Below are positions 6,906-12,843 of a stretch of DNA of 12,843 nt, piece after piece. The stretch is from assembly GCA_903894655.1 (NCBI GenBank), contig CAITQY010000005.1, positions 1 to 12,843 on the forward strand, written 5' to 3'. The DNA is from an uncultured Gemmatimonadota bacterium. Lineage in GTDB: Bacteria > Gemmatimonadota > Gemmatimonadetes > Gemmatimonadales > Gemmatimonadaceae. Position 1 is the stretch's first letter. Each line of letters starts with the position of its first letter. The position numbers were made by a program, and so were the translations under genes. Below the pieces are notes generated by a model. It had not been told where the DNA came from. It was given only the letters and a program-made list of their open reading frames with translations, and ran no database searches.

Positions 6906-9176
6906 TTACGCGAACTTTTTCGGCGTCGGCGACAGCAAGGGGCGCACCTGCTTGGACTGCTGCACGAAGGCCTCGATCGCGTTGGCGGGCAGCGGGCGGC
7001 TGTACAGATACCCTTGCCCGTACTCGCAGCCGACGGAATGAAGGAATTGCTGCTGACCCGGCTGTTCAATGCCCTCGGCCACGACCTCGATGTGCATCGA
7101 CTTCGCGAGTGAGATGATCGTTCGGACAAACGCGGCCTCGCGTTCGCCCTCTTCGATACGTGAGACGAAGGAGCGGTCGATCTTCAGTTCGTCCACCGGG
7201 AAATACTGCAGGTGGCTGAGCGACGAGTAGCCAGTGCCGAAGTCGTCGATCGCGAGCTTGACGCCAAGTGCCTTGAGGGCGTTCAGCGTGTCCCGCGCGA
7301 GTTCTGGTGAGCGCATTACGTCGCTCTCGGTGATCTCGAGAATCAGGCGACGTGGGTCCAGCCCGGAGACCTCGAGCGCGGAGCGGACGTCGTCGACCAG
7401 CGTCTCACTGTCGAGTTGCTTGGCGGCCACGTTCACACTCACCGAGGGCGGTTCGCTCGAGTACGACGTCCACCGTGCCGCCTGCATGCAGGCTTCCCGC
7501 AGCACCCAGCGTCCGATCGACACGATCATGCTGGTTTCTTCGGCGATCGGGAGGAACAGGCCGGGCACGACATAGCCGCGCTTGGGGTGCTGCCAGCGGA
7601 TCAGGGCTTCGAAGCCTTTCACGCGACCGCTCTCGATGTGCATGAGCGGTTGGAACTCGAGAAAGAGCTCGTTCCGGTCCGCGCCGATGCGCAGGTCGGA
7701 TTCGAGTTCGAGCCACTCCATGGCGTCGTGGTGCATCGTGGGATCGAAGCGCCGCACACGGGCCTTCCCTGACGATTTCGCGGCGTACATCGCGGTGTCG
7801 GCATTCCGCAGCACGGTTTCTTCGTCATCGCTGGGGTCGGCGATGGCAACGCCGATGCTGACACCGACGACCACTTCCCGGCCACCGATGCGCATGGGCA
7901 TGCGCAGCAACATGAGCAGACGCTCGGCGAGGAGCTCGGGATCGTCGCCCTGTTCGATCGATTCGATGACCACGGAGAATTCGTCGCCGCCAAGGCGGGC
8001 GACGGTTTCACCGGTCCGCACGGCGCTGGCGATGCGGCGTCCCACAATTTGTAGCAGCTCGTCGCCGACGGCATGGCCAAGCGAGTCGTTCACGCGCTTG
8101 AATCCATCCAGGTCGAGCAGGATGACAGCGACGCGACTGCCGCCTCGGCTGCGTCGTTCGAGTGCGTGGTGCAGCCGGTCGCGGAACAGCACGCGATTGG
8201 CCAATCCGGTGAGGTCGTCCTGGAACGCCTGCTTCATCAGCTGGCCCTCCATCCGCTTCCGCTCCGTGATGTTCTGAATCATGCCGATCATGCGCGCTTC
8301 GCCCCCGTGGGTGACGCGGGACACGGTGAGCTGTCCCCACACGATGTGCCCCTCTTTGTGGAAGAAGCGTCGCTCGATCGTCACCGAGTCGCGTTTGCCG
8401 GTGCGGAGATCGCGGCCGAGTTCGCGGCTGGCTTCGATGTCCTCGTCGGGCGAGAGCGACACGGCGGCTCGGCCAATGACTTCGGTCGGCGAGTAGCCAA
8501 GCAGGTCTTGTGACGCCGGGTTGGCCTCGAGAATGATGCCGTCGAAGGACAGCACGTGAATCGCGATGCCGGCGTACTCGAAGAATGCACGGAAGCGCGC
8601 TTCGCTTTCGGCGCGGGCCCGGACGGAGGCGCGCTCGATCGTCACATCACGTACGTGCACGATCGCCGCTTCCTGCTCCTGCAGCACGACGGTGTGGAAC
8701 ATGATCTCTGCATCGAGCAGGCGTCCGTCGCGCGTTTGCATCGTTGCCTCCATCGGCGCCCCCGCCCCGGGGAGCGGGACGTTCGTCGCGAGCATCGGCG
8801 AGAGCAGGCATCCCTCGTTGCCGGTGAGTCGGAGGCTCTCGATGGGTTGATGCAGCACGTCATGCTCGACGTGCCCGAAGGTCGTCTCGGCGGCGCGGTT
8901 CCAGGCGATGATGCGGCGGTCGTCGCGGGTCACGGCGAACATCGCCATGGGGCTCTCGTCGAAGAGCAACCGATAGCGCTGCTCGCTTTGCTCCATGCGC
9001 TCATAGCGCAACTCCAATTCACGCGACAGCTCGGTCATCGCGTCCGCGCCCAGCTCGCGTTCGCGGTCGACGTCGTACAGGAGCGCACTGACCGACTTGA
9101 GGATCGGCTCCAGCGCATCCGGCACGTCGATGGTGCCGTGTCGTCGCAGCTGACGTAACACGAAGGGATGCAGCAT
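6906..9176 (-). CDS. PAS-PAS-GGDEF-EAL cyclic-di-GMP turnover protein
   Basis: The start is the ATG at 9176, preceded by GGAG at 5-nt spacing; the open frame continues upstream but there overlaps other genes and is Arg-rich. The 756 residues hold a helical N-terminus (1-60), PAS 1 (about 66-180), PAS 2 (about 190-305), GGDEF (about 310-475) and EAL (about 490-745). GGDEF is intact at 396-400, with DLDGFKRVND before it. The inhibitory I-site reads RTGE (387-390) where RxxD is usual. The EAL domain keeps EALIRW (523-528), NVAAKQL (582-588), EITES (614-618), DDFGTGYSS (644-652), KIDRSF (665-670), EGIE (701-704) and QGY (721-723), so phosphodiesterase activity is likely. No membrane helix is visible, so it is a cytosolic sensor that makes or degrades cyclic di-GMP in response to a PAS ligand not evident from sequence. 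It ends the GNAT/small-ORF cluster and converges on the helicase gene, 30 bp away. Confidence 0.95.
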   Translation of the reverse strand: MLHPFVLRQLRRHGTIDVPDALEPILKSVSALLYDVDRERELGADAMTELSRELELRYERMEQSEQRYRLLFDESPMAMFAVTRDDRRIIAWNRAAETTFGHVEHDVLHQPIESLRLTGNEGCLLSPMLATNVPLPGAGAPMEATMQTRDGRLLDAEIMFHTVVLQEQEAAIVHVRDVTIERASVRARAESEARFRAFFEYAGIAIHVLSFDGIILEANPASQDLLGYSPTEVIGRAAVSLSPDEDIEASRELGRDLRTGKRDSVTIERRFFHKEGHIVWGQLTVSRVTHGGEARMIGMIQNITERKRMEGQLMKQAFQDDLTGLANRVLFRDRLHHALERRSRGGSRVAVILLDLDGFKRVNDSLGHAVGDELLQIVGRRIASAVRTGETVARLGGDEFSVVIESIEQGDDPELLAERLLMLLRMPMRIGGREVVVGVSIGVAIADPSDDEETVLRNADTAMYAAKSSGKARVRRFDPTMHHDAMEWLELESDLRIGADRNELFLEFQPLMHIESGRVKGFEALIRWQHPKRGYVVPGLFLPIAEETSMIVSIGRWVLREACMQAARWTSYSSEPPSVSVNVAAKQLDSETLVDDVRSALEVSGLDPRRLILEITESDVMRSPELARDTLNALKALGVKLAIDDFGTGYSSLSHLQYFPVDELKIDRSFVSRIEEGEREAAFVRTIISLAKSMHIEVVAEGIEQPGQQQFLHSVGCEYGQGYLYSRPLPANAIEAFVQQSKQVRPLLSPTPKKFA

Positions 9177-9280
9177 TAGCGCTCCGAAGTCGTCGTGACG
9201 GTCATCGTTTGATGATGCAGCACGGCCGCGGCGAATTCGAGGCCGGCGGTCGGCGTCCAGATCAACGAGCGTATGAGCAT
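9176..9280 (-). CDS. Small 34-residue ORF translationally coupled to the GGDEF-EAL gene
   Basis: ATG at 9280 is preceded by GGAG with 7-nt spacing. The ORF encodes 34 residues starting MLIRSLIWTPTAGLEF, moderately hydrophobic up to AAAVL and then Thr-rich. Its TAA stop overlaps the ATG of the GGDEF-EAL gene as TAATG, and the downstream gene has its own GGAG (inside the small ORF's last codons). This is a classic layout for translational coupling, so the ORF may be a leader peptide that sets expression of the cyclic-di-GMP protein. I recognise no family. The same frame is open back into the GNAT gene, but no upstream start has a better site. It lies 71 bp after the GNAT stop. Confidence 0.5.
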   Translation of the reverse strand: MLIRSLIWTPTAGLEFAAAVLHHQTMTVTTTSER

Positions 9281-9351
9281 GGTTGTACTCCGGAGGCGAC
9301 AGCCGCCTCGTGCGCCTCGGAATGTGGCGACATCGTCCTGGCCGGCGAATG

Positions 9352-9912
9352 CTACGCAACAGTGGTGTGGTACGTCTCGGTGCGTGTGATCGAAAACCCA
9401 CGCGCGAGATAGTTCGGGAGCGCCGCCGGCGCGTCGAGGGTGCAGGTGTGCAGCCACAGCCGCACGGCCCCCCACGCAAAGGCCGTCCGCACGGCCTCGG
9501 TGACGAGCCATCCGCCGAGACGTCGCCCGAGCACACGCTGATCAAGACCGAGGTAGCCGATCTCGACCGACCCGTCGCCGTGCCGTTCGAGTTCGAGAAA
9601 GCCGACGTCGTCGGTCCATTCTGCACCGAGCGTTGCCGTCATACGATAAATCCGAACGTCGGGGCGCGCGAGATGCGCCGACATGGCGCTTTCGTCCCAC
9701 GCATCGCGGTCGTGCCAATGCCATGGCGCGCCGATCTGCCGATAGAGCGCCCGCCACGCGTCGACGGTGCAGGGGGCGATCCGATCGAGCGATGCGGGAA
9801 CGCTGGGAGGCCGCCCTGGCACCAGTTGCTGGAGGGATGGCATCTCGAGATACGTGCGCGTCACCTCGCAGGCGTTTAAGGCCGCTGGGGTGTGCTCTGC
9901 CATCGGACTCAT
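9352..9912 (-). CDS. GNAT-family N-acetyltransferase
   Basis: From the ATG at 9912 the protein has 186 residues. Motif A, the acetyl-CoA pyrophosphate-binding segment, is EIGYLGLDQRVLGRRLG (about 117-133). The typical GNAT helix and strand follow, then DAPAALPNYLARGF (about 160-173), which matches the conserved motif B end where the chain crosses the cofactor. The substrate cannot be named; whole-length resemblance is to small-molecule or protein N-acetyltransferases. Alternative starts are ATG at 9954 (199 residues, almost leaderless from the proposed promoter), TTG at 9969 and ATG at 9903. I favour 9912 because AGGA lies just upstream, the conserved fold starts well after it, and the TetR-type operator copy overlaps this codon. 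The gene is divergent from tetR and heads the cluster GNAT, small ORF, GGDEF-EAL, so a shared transcript is likely. Confidence 0.88.
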   Translation of the reverse strand: MSPMAEHTPAALNACEVTRTYLEMPSLQQLVPGRPPSVPASLDRIAPCTVDAWRALYRQIGAPWHWHDRDAWDESAMSAHLARPDVRIYRMTATLGAEWTDDVGFLELERHGDGSVEIGYLGLDQRVLGRRLGGWLVTEAVRTAFAWGAVRLWLHTCTLDAPAALPNYLARGFSITRTETYHTTVA

Positions 9913-9918
9913 CGGTCC
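9905..9918. promoter_or_regulatory. Second TetR-type operator, over the GNAT start
   Basis: GGAC-tcatcg-GTCC has the same half-sites and the same 6-bp spacing as the perfect palindrome at 10029-10046. On the plus strand the match continues as CGGTCCTAATnTCT at both sites. Its centre is 126 bp from that of the other operator, about 12 helical turns. It overlaps the ATG at 9912, where bound protein could block transcription or help loop the DNA. Confidence 0.5.
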
Positions 9919-9961
9919 TAATTTCTCCGGCTCACGCGGATCAACTTTGTTCATCGCTGAA

Positions 9962-9989
9962 ATTCTCAAGTTTCATAAGTCGTTGTCAA
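9962..9989 (-). promoter_or_regulatory. Candidate promoter for the GNAT cluster
   Basis: On the minus strand a perfect TTGACA (9989-9984) is followed after 16 bp by GAGAAT (9967-9962), a 4-of-6 match to the -10 consensus. The surrounding intergenic DNA is clearly AT-richer than the genes. Transcription would start near 9955, leaving about 43 nt before the ATG at 9912. Confidence 0.45.
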
Positions 9990-10021
9990 GAAGGAGTTTA
10001 AGATAGCTTATGGGGCTGGGC

Positions 10022-10050
10022 TTGCGCATAGGACCGTACGGTCCTAATAT
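10022..10050 (+). promoter_or_regulatory. tetR promoter with palindromic operator in the spacer
   Basis: TTGCGC (10022-10027) and TAATAT (10045-10050) are 17 bp apart, a -35/-10 pair. The perfect 18-bp palindrome TAGGACCGTACGGTCCTA (10029-10046) fills the spacer between them. This is the usual position for a self-repressing TetR operator. The start of transcription would be near 10057, only about 3 nt before the tetR ATG, and there is no Shine-Dalgarno, so the mRNA may be leaderless. Confidence 0.7.
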
Positions 10051-10059
10051 CTACGAATT

Positions 10060-10737
10060 ATGTCAGACCGCCGAACGCAAATTCTGGACGCAGCCGCGAC
10101 GTTGATCTCCGAGCGAGGGTTCACCTCGACCTCGGTGGACGACGTTATCAAGGGCGCGAAACTGAGTGGCAAAAGCCACTTCTATCACTACTTCAAGTCG
10201 AAAGAAGAGCTCGGCTACGAAGTGTTGAACCGTCAGTTCGAGCGATTCGCCGAGCGCGGTCTTGCCATTCTGCGAGAGCCGATGATCGACCCGCTTGAAC
10301 GGTTGAACCTGTTCATCGACGCGGTCGTGGCTCTGCAATCCGAGAGCGGCGGGCGTCATGGCTCGCCGTTTGGCAACTTGGCGGCGGAACTGGCCGATGC
10401 CCACGAGGGGTTCCGGGTTCGGATCGAAGCCGTGTTCGAGCGCTGGGCCAGCCAGATTCGCTCGCTGCTGTGGGAAGCCCGTCCGCAGCTGCATGACGAT
10501 GTCGACGCCGTCCGGTTGTCCCGCTTCATCATTGCCTCGCTGGAAGGGGCCGTGTTGATGACGCGCGTCAAGCGCGACCTCTCGGTACTCGAAGGCATTG
10601 CCGCCGATCTGAAACGGTTCATCGCGATGCATGTCCGAGACGGGACGGTGATGCAACTGCACCGCAATCTCGAGGACGCAGGCTCCTCACCGCACGGCAT
10701 TGCAAGGAGCATGTCGGTTCCTTCGATGGCAGGATGA
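10060..10737 (+). CDS. TetR-family transcriptional repressor
   Basis: The 225-residue protein has a TetR N-terminal helix-turn-helix domain at about 6-55: ILDAAATLISERGF, the turn VDDVIKGAKLSGKSHFYHYF, then KSKEEL. The C-terminal ligand domain (about 75-200) carries GSPFGNLAAELADAH, which resembles the GC(L/P)xGNL segment of NemR/AcuR-like regulators. The position that is Cys in redox-sensing members is Ser here, and the whole protein has no Cys, so a thiol-based sensing mechanism is excluded. A dimer should bind the 18-bp palindrome in its own promoter and the related site at the GNAT start. The last 25 residues (GSSPHGIARSMSVPSMAG region) look disordered and extend past the usual family end. 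The ligand is unknown. The ECF sigma gene follows 43 bp later and could share the transcript. Confidence 0.93.
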   Translation: MSDRRTQILDAAATLISERGFTSTSVDDVIKGAKLSGKSHFYHYFKSKEELGYEVLNRQFERFAERGLAILREPMIDPLERLNLFIDAVVALQSESGGRHGSPFGNLAAELADAHEGFRVRIEAVFERWASQIRSLLWEARPQLHDDVDAVRLSRFIIASLEGAVLMTRVKRDLSVLEGIAADLKRFIAMHVRDGTVMQLHRNLEDAGSSPHGIARSMSVPSMAG

Positions 10738-10746
10738 CGGCGACTG

Positions 10747-10761
10747 CTGCGCGCGGCGCAG
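10747..10761. other. Short GC hairpin between tetR and the sigma gene
   Basis: CTGCGC-gcg-GCGCAG is a perfect 6-bp inverted repeat with a 3-nt loop between the tetR stop and the GGAG of the sigma factor gene. No T-run follows, so it is not a standard terminator. It could be an RNA stem that affects readthrough or stability. Confidence 0.35.
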
Positions 10762-10780
10762 ACCTACGGAGAGCGGGATC

Positions 10781-11428
10781 ATGGTGAGCATGGACGAAGA
10801 GGCAGTGCTGCTGGCGACGGTTCCGAGTGGCGATCGCGTGGCCCGTCGCGCGCAGTTCGAGCGCGAGGCGCTCGTGCATCTGGATGCGTTGTACTCGTTT
10901 GCGCTGAAACTGGCACGGTCGCGCGACGACGCCGAGGATCTGGTGTCGGACACCCTGCTGCGTGCGCTCGAGCGGTGGGAACAGTATCATCTCGGGACCA
11001 ACATCCGCGCGTGGCTATTCACGATTCTGTATCACGTGTTCGTGAGCCGGAAGCGGCGTATCGACGCGCGCGAAGTGCAGCAGCCGGAGGACACCGAGGG
11101 CTGGGCGCTGTTCGAGGCCGTCGGTGAGGCGGATCCCGAAAGTCGCTTCTACGATTCGTTCCTGGACGACGAGATCACACGTGCGATCCGTTCGCTGCCC
11201 GAGGAGTATCGGGCCGCCGTGGTGTTGAGCGATCTGCAGGGCCTCCGCTACGCCGAGATCGCCACGGCGCTCGGCGTACCCGAAGGCACGGTGAAGTCGC
11301 GTCTGTTTCGGGGACGTCGTCTACTGCAGCGCAAGCTGGCCAACTACGCGGTCGAAATGGGCTACCTGAAGGAGTCCGTCGTGCGTGCCGTGGTGCCGGC
11401 CAGTGTGACGGCGGTCGTCGGCGCGTAA
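10781..11428 (+). CDS. ECF-type RNA polymerase sigma-70 family factor
   Basis: The start at 10781 is preceded by GGAG (10768-10771) at 9-nt spacing; the frame is open back to 10700 but there overlaps tetR. Of 215 residues, region 2 covers about 26-93, with DDAEDLVSDTLLRAL for core binding and TNIRAWLFTILYHVF for -10 recognition. Region 4 covers about 135-187, with LPEEYRAAVVLSDLQGLRYAEIA followed by the helix-turn-helix GVPEGTVKSRLFRGR for -35 recognition. The spacing and the absence of region 3 mark an extracytoplasmic-function sigma that redirects RNA polymerase to stress or envelope genes. A tail of about 28 residues follows region 4 and ends in a hydrophobic Val/Ala-rich stretch. No anti-sigma gene lies next to it: upstream is tetR and downstream is the convergent coiled-coil gene. 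It may therefore be controlled transcriptionally, possibly through the TetR promoter. Confidence 0.93.
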   Translation: MVSMDEEAVLLATVPSGDRVARRAQFEREALVHLDALYSFALKLARSRDDAEDLVSDTLLRALERWEQYHLGTNIRAWLFTILYHVFVSRKRRIDAREVQQPEDTEGWALFEAVGEADPESRFYDSFLDDEITRAIRSLPEEYRAAVVLSDLQGLRYAEIATALGVPEGTVKSRLFRGRRLLQRKLANYAVEMGYLKESVVRAVVPASVTAVVGA

Positions 11429-11446
11429 ACGTTGCGCCGCAGGCGA

Positions 11447-12115
11447 TCAGGCGTCGCGGGCGAGTGAACCGGCGGCGCCGGCGAGTTCATGCAGGGCCCG
11501 CTCCACGGTGCCGCTCCACCGTCGCAGCTTTTCCCGAACGGCCGCCAGCTCAGCACGACTGGCGGCCGCATCGCGTGCGGCATCGTCGTGGAGGGCGCTC
11601 AGCTCCATCACGCGGGCCTTCATCACGTCGAGCGCACCGGTGAGCGAATCGCGCTCGCGTTCGGCGTCTTCGAGGAGCTCATGCACGCGCGCGCGCGTTT
11701 GTGTCAGCAAGGTGCACATGGCTCGCCACGCATCGCGCTCGATGGTGAGCTGGCGACGCGACGCGGTGTCTTCGGCGAGCCGTTCACGGAGTCGCGCCAG
11801 ACGCTGCACCAGCGATCCATTGCCGTTGATCGCCGTGCCCGGGCCCAGGACCGCCAAGGCGGCCTGCAGCTCCTTGTCGAGTTCCTGCGCGCGCTTCTCG
11901 AATTCATCGCGCGCGGCGCGTGTTTCGTCGAGCGCGGCGAGTGCTTCGCGCAATGCGCGCAGCTCCACGGCGATGCGCCGGACACCACGTGCGTCGCCTT
12001 CGGACACGAGCCATCGCAACGAGGCGACGAATCCGCGCTCCAGTGTGAGGTCGTGATCGGACTCCGGGCGCGGGATCGCGTCGATGGCGCGGGCGGGCGT
12101 ACGCGGCGTCGTCAT
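11447..12115 (-). CDS. Coiled-coil protein of unknown function
   Basis: I recognise no family. With the ATG at 12115 the protein has 222 residues; a GTG three codons upstream (12124) is the alternative, and neither has a visible ribosome-binding site. After about 25 residues that look disordered (TTPRTPARAIDAIPRPES), the chain is almost entirely Ala/Arg/Glu/Leu-rich helix with heptad-like spacing. Two helical blocks, about 40-90 and 103-198, are split by a Gly/Asn-rich turn (GPGTAINGNG, about 91-100). There is one Cys (about 134) and no signal peptide or membrane segment. The second block resembles SMC- or KfrA-like coiled coils only in composition. The gene lies 22 bp after the CGNR regulator gene on the same strand, so they are probably co-transcribed, and it converges on the sigma gene with an 18-bp gap. 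Confidence 0.72.
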   Translation of the reverse strand: MTTPRTPARAIDAIPRPESDHDLTLERGFVASLRWLVSEGDARGVRRIAVELRALREALAALDETRAARDEFEKRAQELDKELQAALAVLGPGTAINGNGSLVQRLARLRERLAEDTASRRQLTIERDAWRAMCTLLTQTRARVHELLEDAERERDSLTGALDVMKARVMELSALHDDAARDAAASRAELAAVREKLRRWSGTVERALHELAGAAGSLARDA

Positions 12116-12146
12116 CGACCGCACTGCGCGCGAGCTGGTGTTCGGT

Positions 12147-12800
12147 TCACCGACGCGTCACCGTGCGCGCCCGATGGCGGGCGGCCTTGGCGCGATTGCC
12201 ACACGTCCCCATGTCGCACCAGCGACGCAGTCCGTTCTTGGTGCCGTCGAGAAACACGCGATGACAGCGCGGATCGGCACAGCGGCGCACGCGCGAGAGC
12301 TCCGCGTTCACCAGTGTGTCGGCCGCCGACTCGACGATGGGGATCATCAAACCGGCGAACGCATCGCCCGTGGGCACGAAAGTGCGCACGTACCCGCCCT
12401 CCGTGCGCGTGTCGAGGCGGCGCGTTCCCGCGCTCCGGCCGAGTACCCGGTTGATTTCCACAACGGCATCGTCGCGGACCCGCTCGGTGAGGTGCCCCTT
12501 TTCGGCCAGCACGCGGAGCGCGGCGCGCACCCGTCGGGCGTCGACCAGCGTGGCCGCGGCGGCGGCCGGCTGCAGCACCGCACGTCGGCGAATGCCGGCG
12601 GCGCGCTCGTCGTCGACCGCTCCCGCTTCCTGAAACCAGGAGAGGAGTGCCTCGAAGTCGCGCAACAAATCGCCCCCGGGCGTTTGCGCGGCGGCATCGG
12701 TGTTGACGAAGTCGAGCCAGAGTCTCGTTCGAGGGGCCACGGGTCCAGGTGGACGATCGCGCGAGTCGGCCCGTCGCGCGTCGAAGAGGGAGACGGGCAT
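12147..12800 (-). CDS. CGNR zinc-finger protein with ABATE-type N-terminal domain
   Basis: The 217-residue protein ends in a CGNR zinc finger: CADPRC (174-179) and, after 15 residues, CDMGTCGNR (195-203). Cys174, 179, 195 and 200 are the likely zinc ligands, and the basic KAARHRAR follows. Residues about 25-160 match the ABATE/stress-induced regulator domain in length and in the opening LWLDFVNT (27-34), with an Ala-rich helical middle. The family is predicted to bind DNA in the cytoplasm as a transcription regulator, but few members have been studied. The ATG at 12800 fits the usual start of the domain; no strong Shine-Dalgarno is visible in the 43 bp that remain upstream. It heads a two-gene unit with the coiled-coil gene. 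Confidence 0.9.
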   Translation of the reverse strand: MPVSLFDARRADSRDRPPGPVAPRTRLWLDFVNTDAAAQTPGGDLLRDFEALLSWFQEAGAVDDERAAGIRRRAVLQPAAAAATLVDARRVRAALRVLAEKGHLTERVRDDAVVEINRVLGRSAGTRRLDTRTEGGYVRTFVPTGDAFAGLMIPIVESAADTLVNAELSRVRRCADPRCHRVFLDGTKNGLRRWCDMGTCGNRAKAARHRARTVTRR

Positions 12801-12843
12801 ATCGTGGAGTCAGAAGAGCTAGGTTACCTGCATACGTGGCTGC

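Noticed and set aside
9177..9626. N-terminal extension of the GGDEF-EAL frame
   Set aside because: It overlaps the GNAT gene and small ORF in another frame and is Arg/Pro/Thr-rich; the ATG at 9176 has a good GGAG.
10010..10108. Possible 32-codon ORF upstream of tetR
   Set aside because: Its AGGAG is 13 nt from the ATG, it runs through the palindromic operator and into tetR in another frame, and the peptide is not protein-like.
10700..10780. Upstream extension of the sigma factor
   Set aside because: It overlaps the tetR 3' end and does not resemble sigma sequences; GGAG points to the ATG at 10781.
11489..12454. 321-codon plus-strand frame across two minus-strand genes
   Set aside because: It spans the coiled-coil and CGNR genes in antisense, is Arg/Cys-rich with no recognisable domain, and has no ribosome-binding site.

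Overview
The window is about 12.8 kb of GC-rich chromosomal DNA with dense genes and short intergenic gaps. I see no rRNA, tRNA, CRISPR array or insertion sequence. The GC content, the style of the secreted Pro/Gly-rich protein with Asp-rich calcium loops, the HrpB-like helicase with an RGG tail and the CGNR/ABATE regulator all fit a free-living bacterium of the Gemmatimonadota or a similar phylum. That placement is inference from family resemblance, not a database result.

Left part (1-2834): the 3' end of a RhlE-type DEAD-box RNA helicase converges on a lone pseudopilin gene on the minus strand. Divergent from the pseudopilin is a 6-phosphofructokinase gene, followed by a G-rich imperfect hairpin and a T-run that looks like a terminator.

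Middle (2835-6875): a roughly 290-bp intergenic region carries a sigma-54-like promoter beside a perfect inverted repeat. It leads into a secreted hypothetical protein with three DxDxDG-type loops, then a large GTG-initiated DEIH helicase with an RGG-like tail.

Right-centre (6906-11428): a minus-strand cluster reads GNAT acetyltransferase, then a 34-codon ORF, then a PAS-PAS-GGDEF-EAL cyclic-di-GMP protein. Divergent from it is a TetR-family repressor gene, followed 43 bp later by an ECF sigma factor. A perfect 18-bp palindrome sits exactly in the -35/-10 spacer of the tetR promoter. A second site of the same GGAC-N6-GTCC layout lies 126 bp away over the proposed GNAT start codon. I infer that the TetR protein represses itself and controls the GNAT/GGDEF-EAL cluster. 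This divergent unit is the most interesting part of the window.

Right end (11447-12800): a minus-strand pair encodes a CGNR zinc-finger/ABATE regulator and, 22 bp downstream, a coiled-coil protein of unknown function that converges on the sigma factor gene.
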